Shown: positions 45,316 through 46,284 of the stretch, piece by piece | Position numbering within the stretch: the stretch's first letter is position 1 | How the letters are laid out: the number at the start of each line of letters is the position of its first letter | NCBI GenBank assembly: GCA_022447185.1 | Contig: JAKVAY010000055.1 | Coordinates: 1 to 46,284 of the forward strand | Direction: 5' to 3' | From: Fuerstiella sp. | GTDB taxonomy: Bacteria > Planctomycetota > Planctomycetia > Planctomycetales > Planctomycetaceae | Length of the DNA: 46,284 nt | Notes under the pieces: model-generated | The model's input: only the letters and a program-made list of their open reading frames with translations | Databases searched by the model: none | Told to the model about the DNA's origin: nothing | Translations under genes and position numbers: made by a program

Positions 45316-46284
45316 CTATTCAGAATTCGCGTTTGGCAATCGAGGCACGGCAGGAGCTGATTGCCGCTCGGTAGATTTGACATTTGATCGAGTCTGTACA
45401 TTGCCTGCATCAGATTTTGGATTTGCTCGTGGATCTGGGTTATCAGACATTGACGGGGCGCTAACAAGTTCTCCCGGATCTGTCGCTGGGCCAAGGGACA
45501 CCCGGTTTGGGGATTTGAACGATGGGTACTGTCGGTGATCAGGATCGAGGTCAGAATTCTGCATCTGCAGATGAATCTCAGAGATTTCAGCGAGAGTCTC
45601 ATAGCTGCTTTGGCTGATTCCGGCGGATAGTGCGAGCTCGAGGAATTGCTGAGCCGCGAGACCATTCCCCAGAAATAATTCATAACCGGCTGCAAGCAAC
45701 AGTCGATCAGCAGACGCGGGACGGTCCTGAAGCCAGGTCCAAAGCCCGTTATGTGACAGCAAGTAACGGTCGGTTCGGGCATCGCCTAAAAGTTGCTCTG
45801 CTGTTATCCATCCCCCGCCGGTCGCATCACGAATCAGCATCGCTCGGTTCAGCGCTGTGGCGGCCTTTGGATAATCTCTTTGGACGACGTAAATCCATGT
45901 AATTCGAAGCCACGGTGTCTGTCGATTCGAGGCGGCTCGAATGGCTGACTGATAGAATGTGCGAGCGAGTTCAGTATCTCCGTCCCGCAGCGCCTGATCT
46001 CCCAGAGTCTGCAGACGCAGGCTTTCAATCTTGTCGAGTGTCGTCACACGTCGCTGGTCCGTGGCTGCGGCCGAAAATTCCTTGGCGAGTGGTGTTATCT
46101 CAATCGCCGCTGTGACCCGCCGTTTGATTGATGAGAAATCACACTGAATACGCTGTCCCGTGACACCAGGACTGCCAATGGTCGGACTAAACCTGACTGG
46201 TGGAGTCTTGTTGACCTTTGAGTTGTTGATAGGAGAGTGATATATCTCGCGTGCGGTCGGACGAAGCGAATATGTAGATGATGG
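45316..46284 (-). CDS. Tetratricopeptide-like helical protein (5' end beyond right edge)
   Basis: The frame is open from the window edge to the stop at 45316-45318 (322 codons visible). A GTG at 46047 could start a shorter form, but the 79 codons upstream look coding, so the gene is treated as truncated by the window. Residues around LGDQALRDGDTELARTFYQSAIR and RDYPKAATALNRAMLIRDA are helix pairs of TPR type, and AAGYELFLGNGLAAQQFLELAL is a third. The last 80 residues are Pro/Ser/Asn-rich and probably disordered. The part upstream is less ordered, with basic and Pro-rich stretches. No known family; a scaffold or secretion-related role is possible but unsupported. Confidence 0.7.
   Translation of the reverse strand, partial: PSSTYSLRPTAREIYHSPINNSKVNKTPPVRFSPTIGSPGVTGQRIQCDFSSIKRRVTAAIEITPLAKEFSAAATDQRRVTTLDKIESLRLQTLGDQALRDGDTELARTFYQSAIRAASNRQTPWLRITWIYVVQRDYPKAATALNRAMLIRDATGGGWITAEQLLGDARTDRYLLSHNGLWTWLQDRPASADRLLLAAGYELFLGNGLAAQQFLELALSAGISQSSYETLAEISEIHLQMQNSDLDPDHRQYPSFKSPNRVSLGPATDPGELVSAPSMSDNPDPRANPKSDAGNVQTRSNVKSTERQSAPAVPRLPNANSE

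Noticed and set aside
1..46284. CRISPR arrays, tRNA or rRNA genes, insertion sequences, prophage genes
   Set aside because: No regularly spaced repeats, cloverleaf-like segments, transposase, integrase or phage structural genes were found on reading both strands; the RGVDG module at 21677-23416 is tail-fibre-like but sits in a secretion gene.

Overview
The window looks like chromosomal DNA from a planctomycete of the order Planctomycetales, possibly a Fuerstiella- or Gimesia-like lineage; the genus is inference only. The reasons are a DUF1552 protein overlapping a PSCyt-type (DUF1587/1592/1588/1585) haem protein, a tandem DUF1080 protein, Tat-type leaders, a MoxR ATPase, weak Shine-Dalgarno sites and several non-ATG starts. 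I see no phage, insertion sequence, CRISPR, rRNA or tRNA.

Layout. 1-5000 is mostly minus strand: a gene cut by the left edge, a small operon (RraA-like protein, PduO-type cobalamin adenosyltransferase, unknown protein), a secreted double DUF1080 protein and an SDR dehydrogenase. 5156-14676 is plus strand: a fused enoyl-CoA hydratase/3-hydroxyacyl-CoA dehydrogenase, a large AsmA-like protein, MoxR, a tiny zinc-ribbon protein, an RDD membrane protein broken by a frameshift at an A8 run, and a phosphoglucomutase-like protein that has lost its catalytic motifs. 14818-21452 is minus strand: a membrane protein with a START-like tail, the DUF1552 + SUMF1-PSCyt pair, and a polysaccharide deacetylase-like protein.

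21677-35550 is the most interesting region: a ten-gene minus-strand type II secretion (T2SS) cluster read D-E-F-G-H-I-J-K-L-M/C. ATPase, platform protein, major pseudopilin and all minor pseudopilins look canonical. The other three parts do not. The 'secretin' has about eight N-type repeats and a Spy-like head but no barrel domain. The L protein is a PilM+PilN fusion. The last protein joins a PilO-like head, an RGVDG-type module, two Ig-like repeats and a GspC/PilP-like tail. The machine is therefore a T2SS/type IV pilus hybrid whose outer-membrane pore must be encoded elsewhere or be of another kind.

35584-36467 holds a probable decayed gene. 36468-46284 is housekeeping: glycogen branching enzyme, glycyl-tRNA synthetase, a sarcosine-oxidase-like enzyme, dCTP deaminase, a small monohaem protein, ribosomal protein S1 with a structured U-rich leader, and a tetratricopeptide-like gene cut by the right edge.
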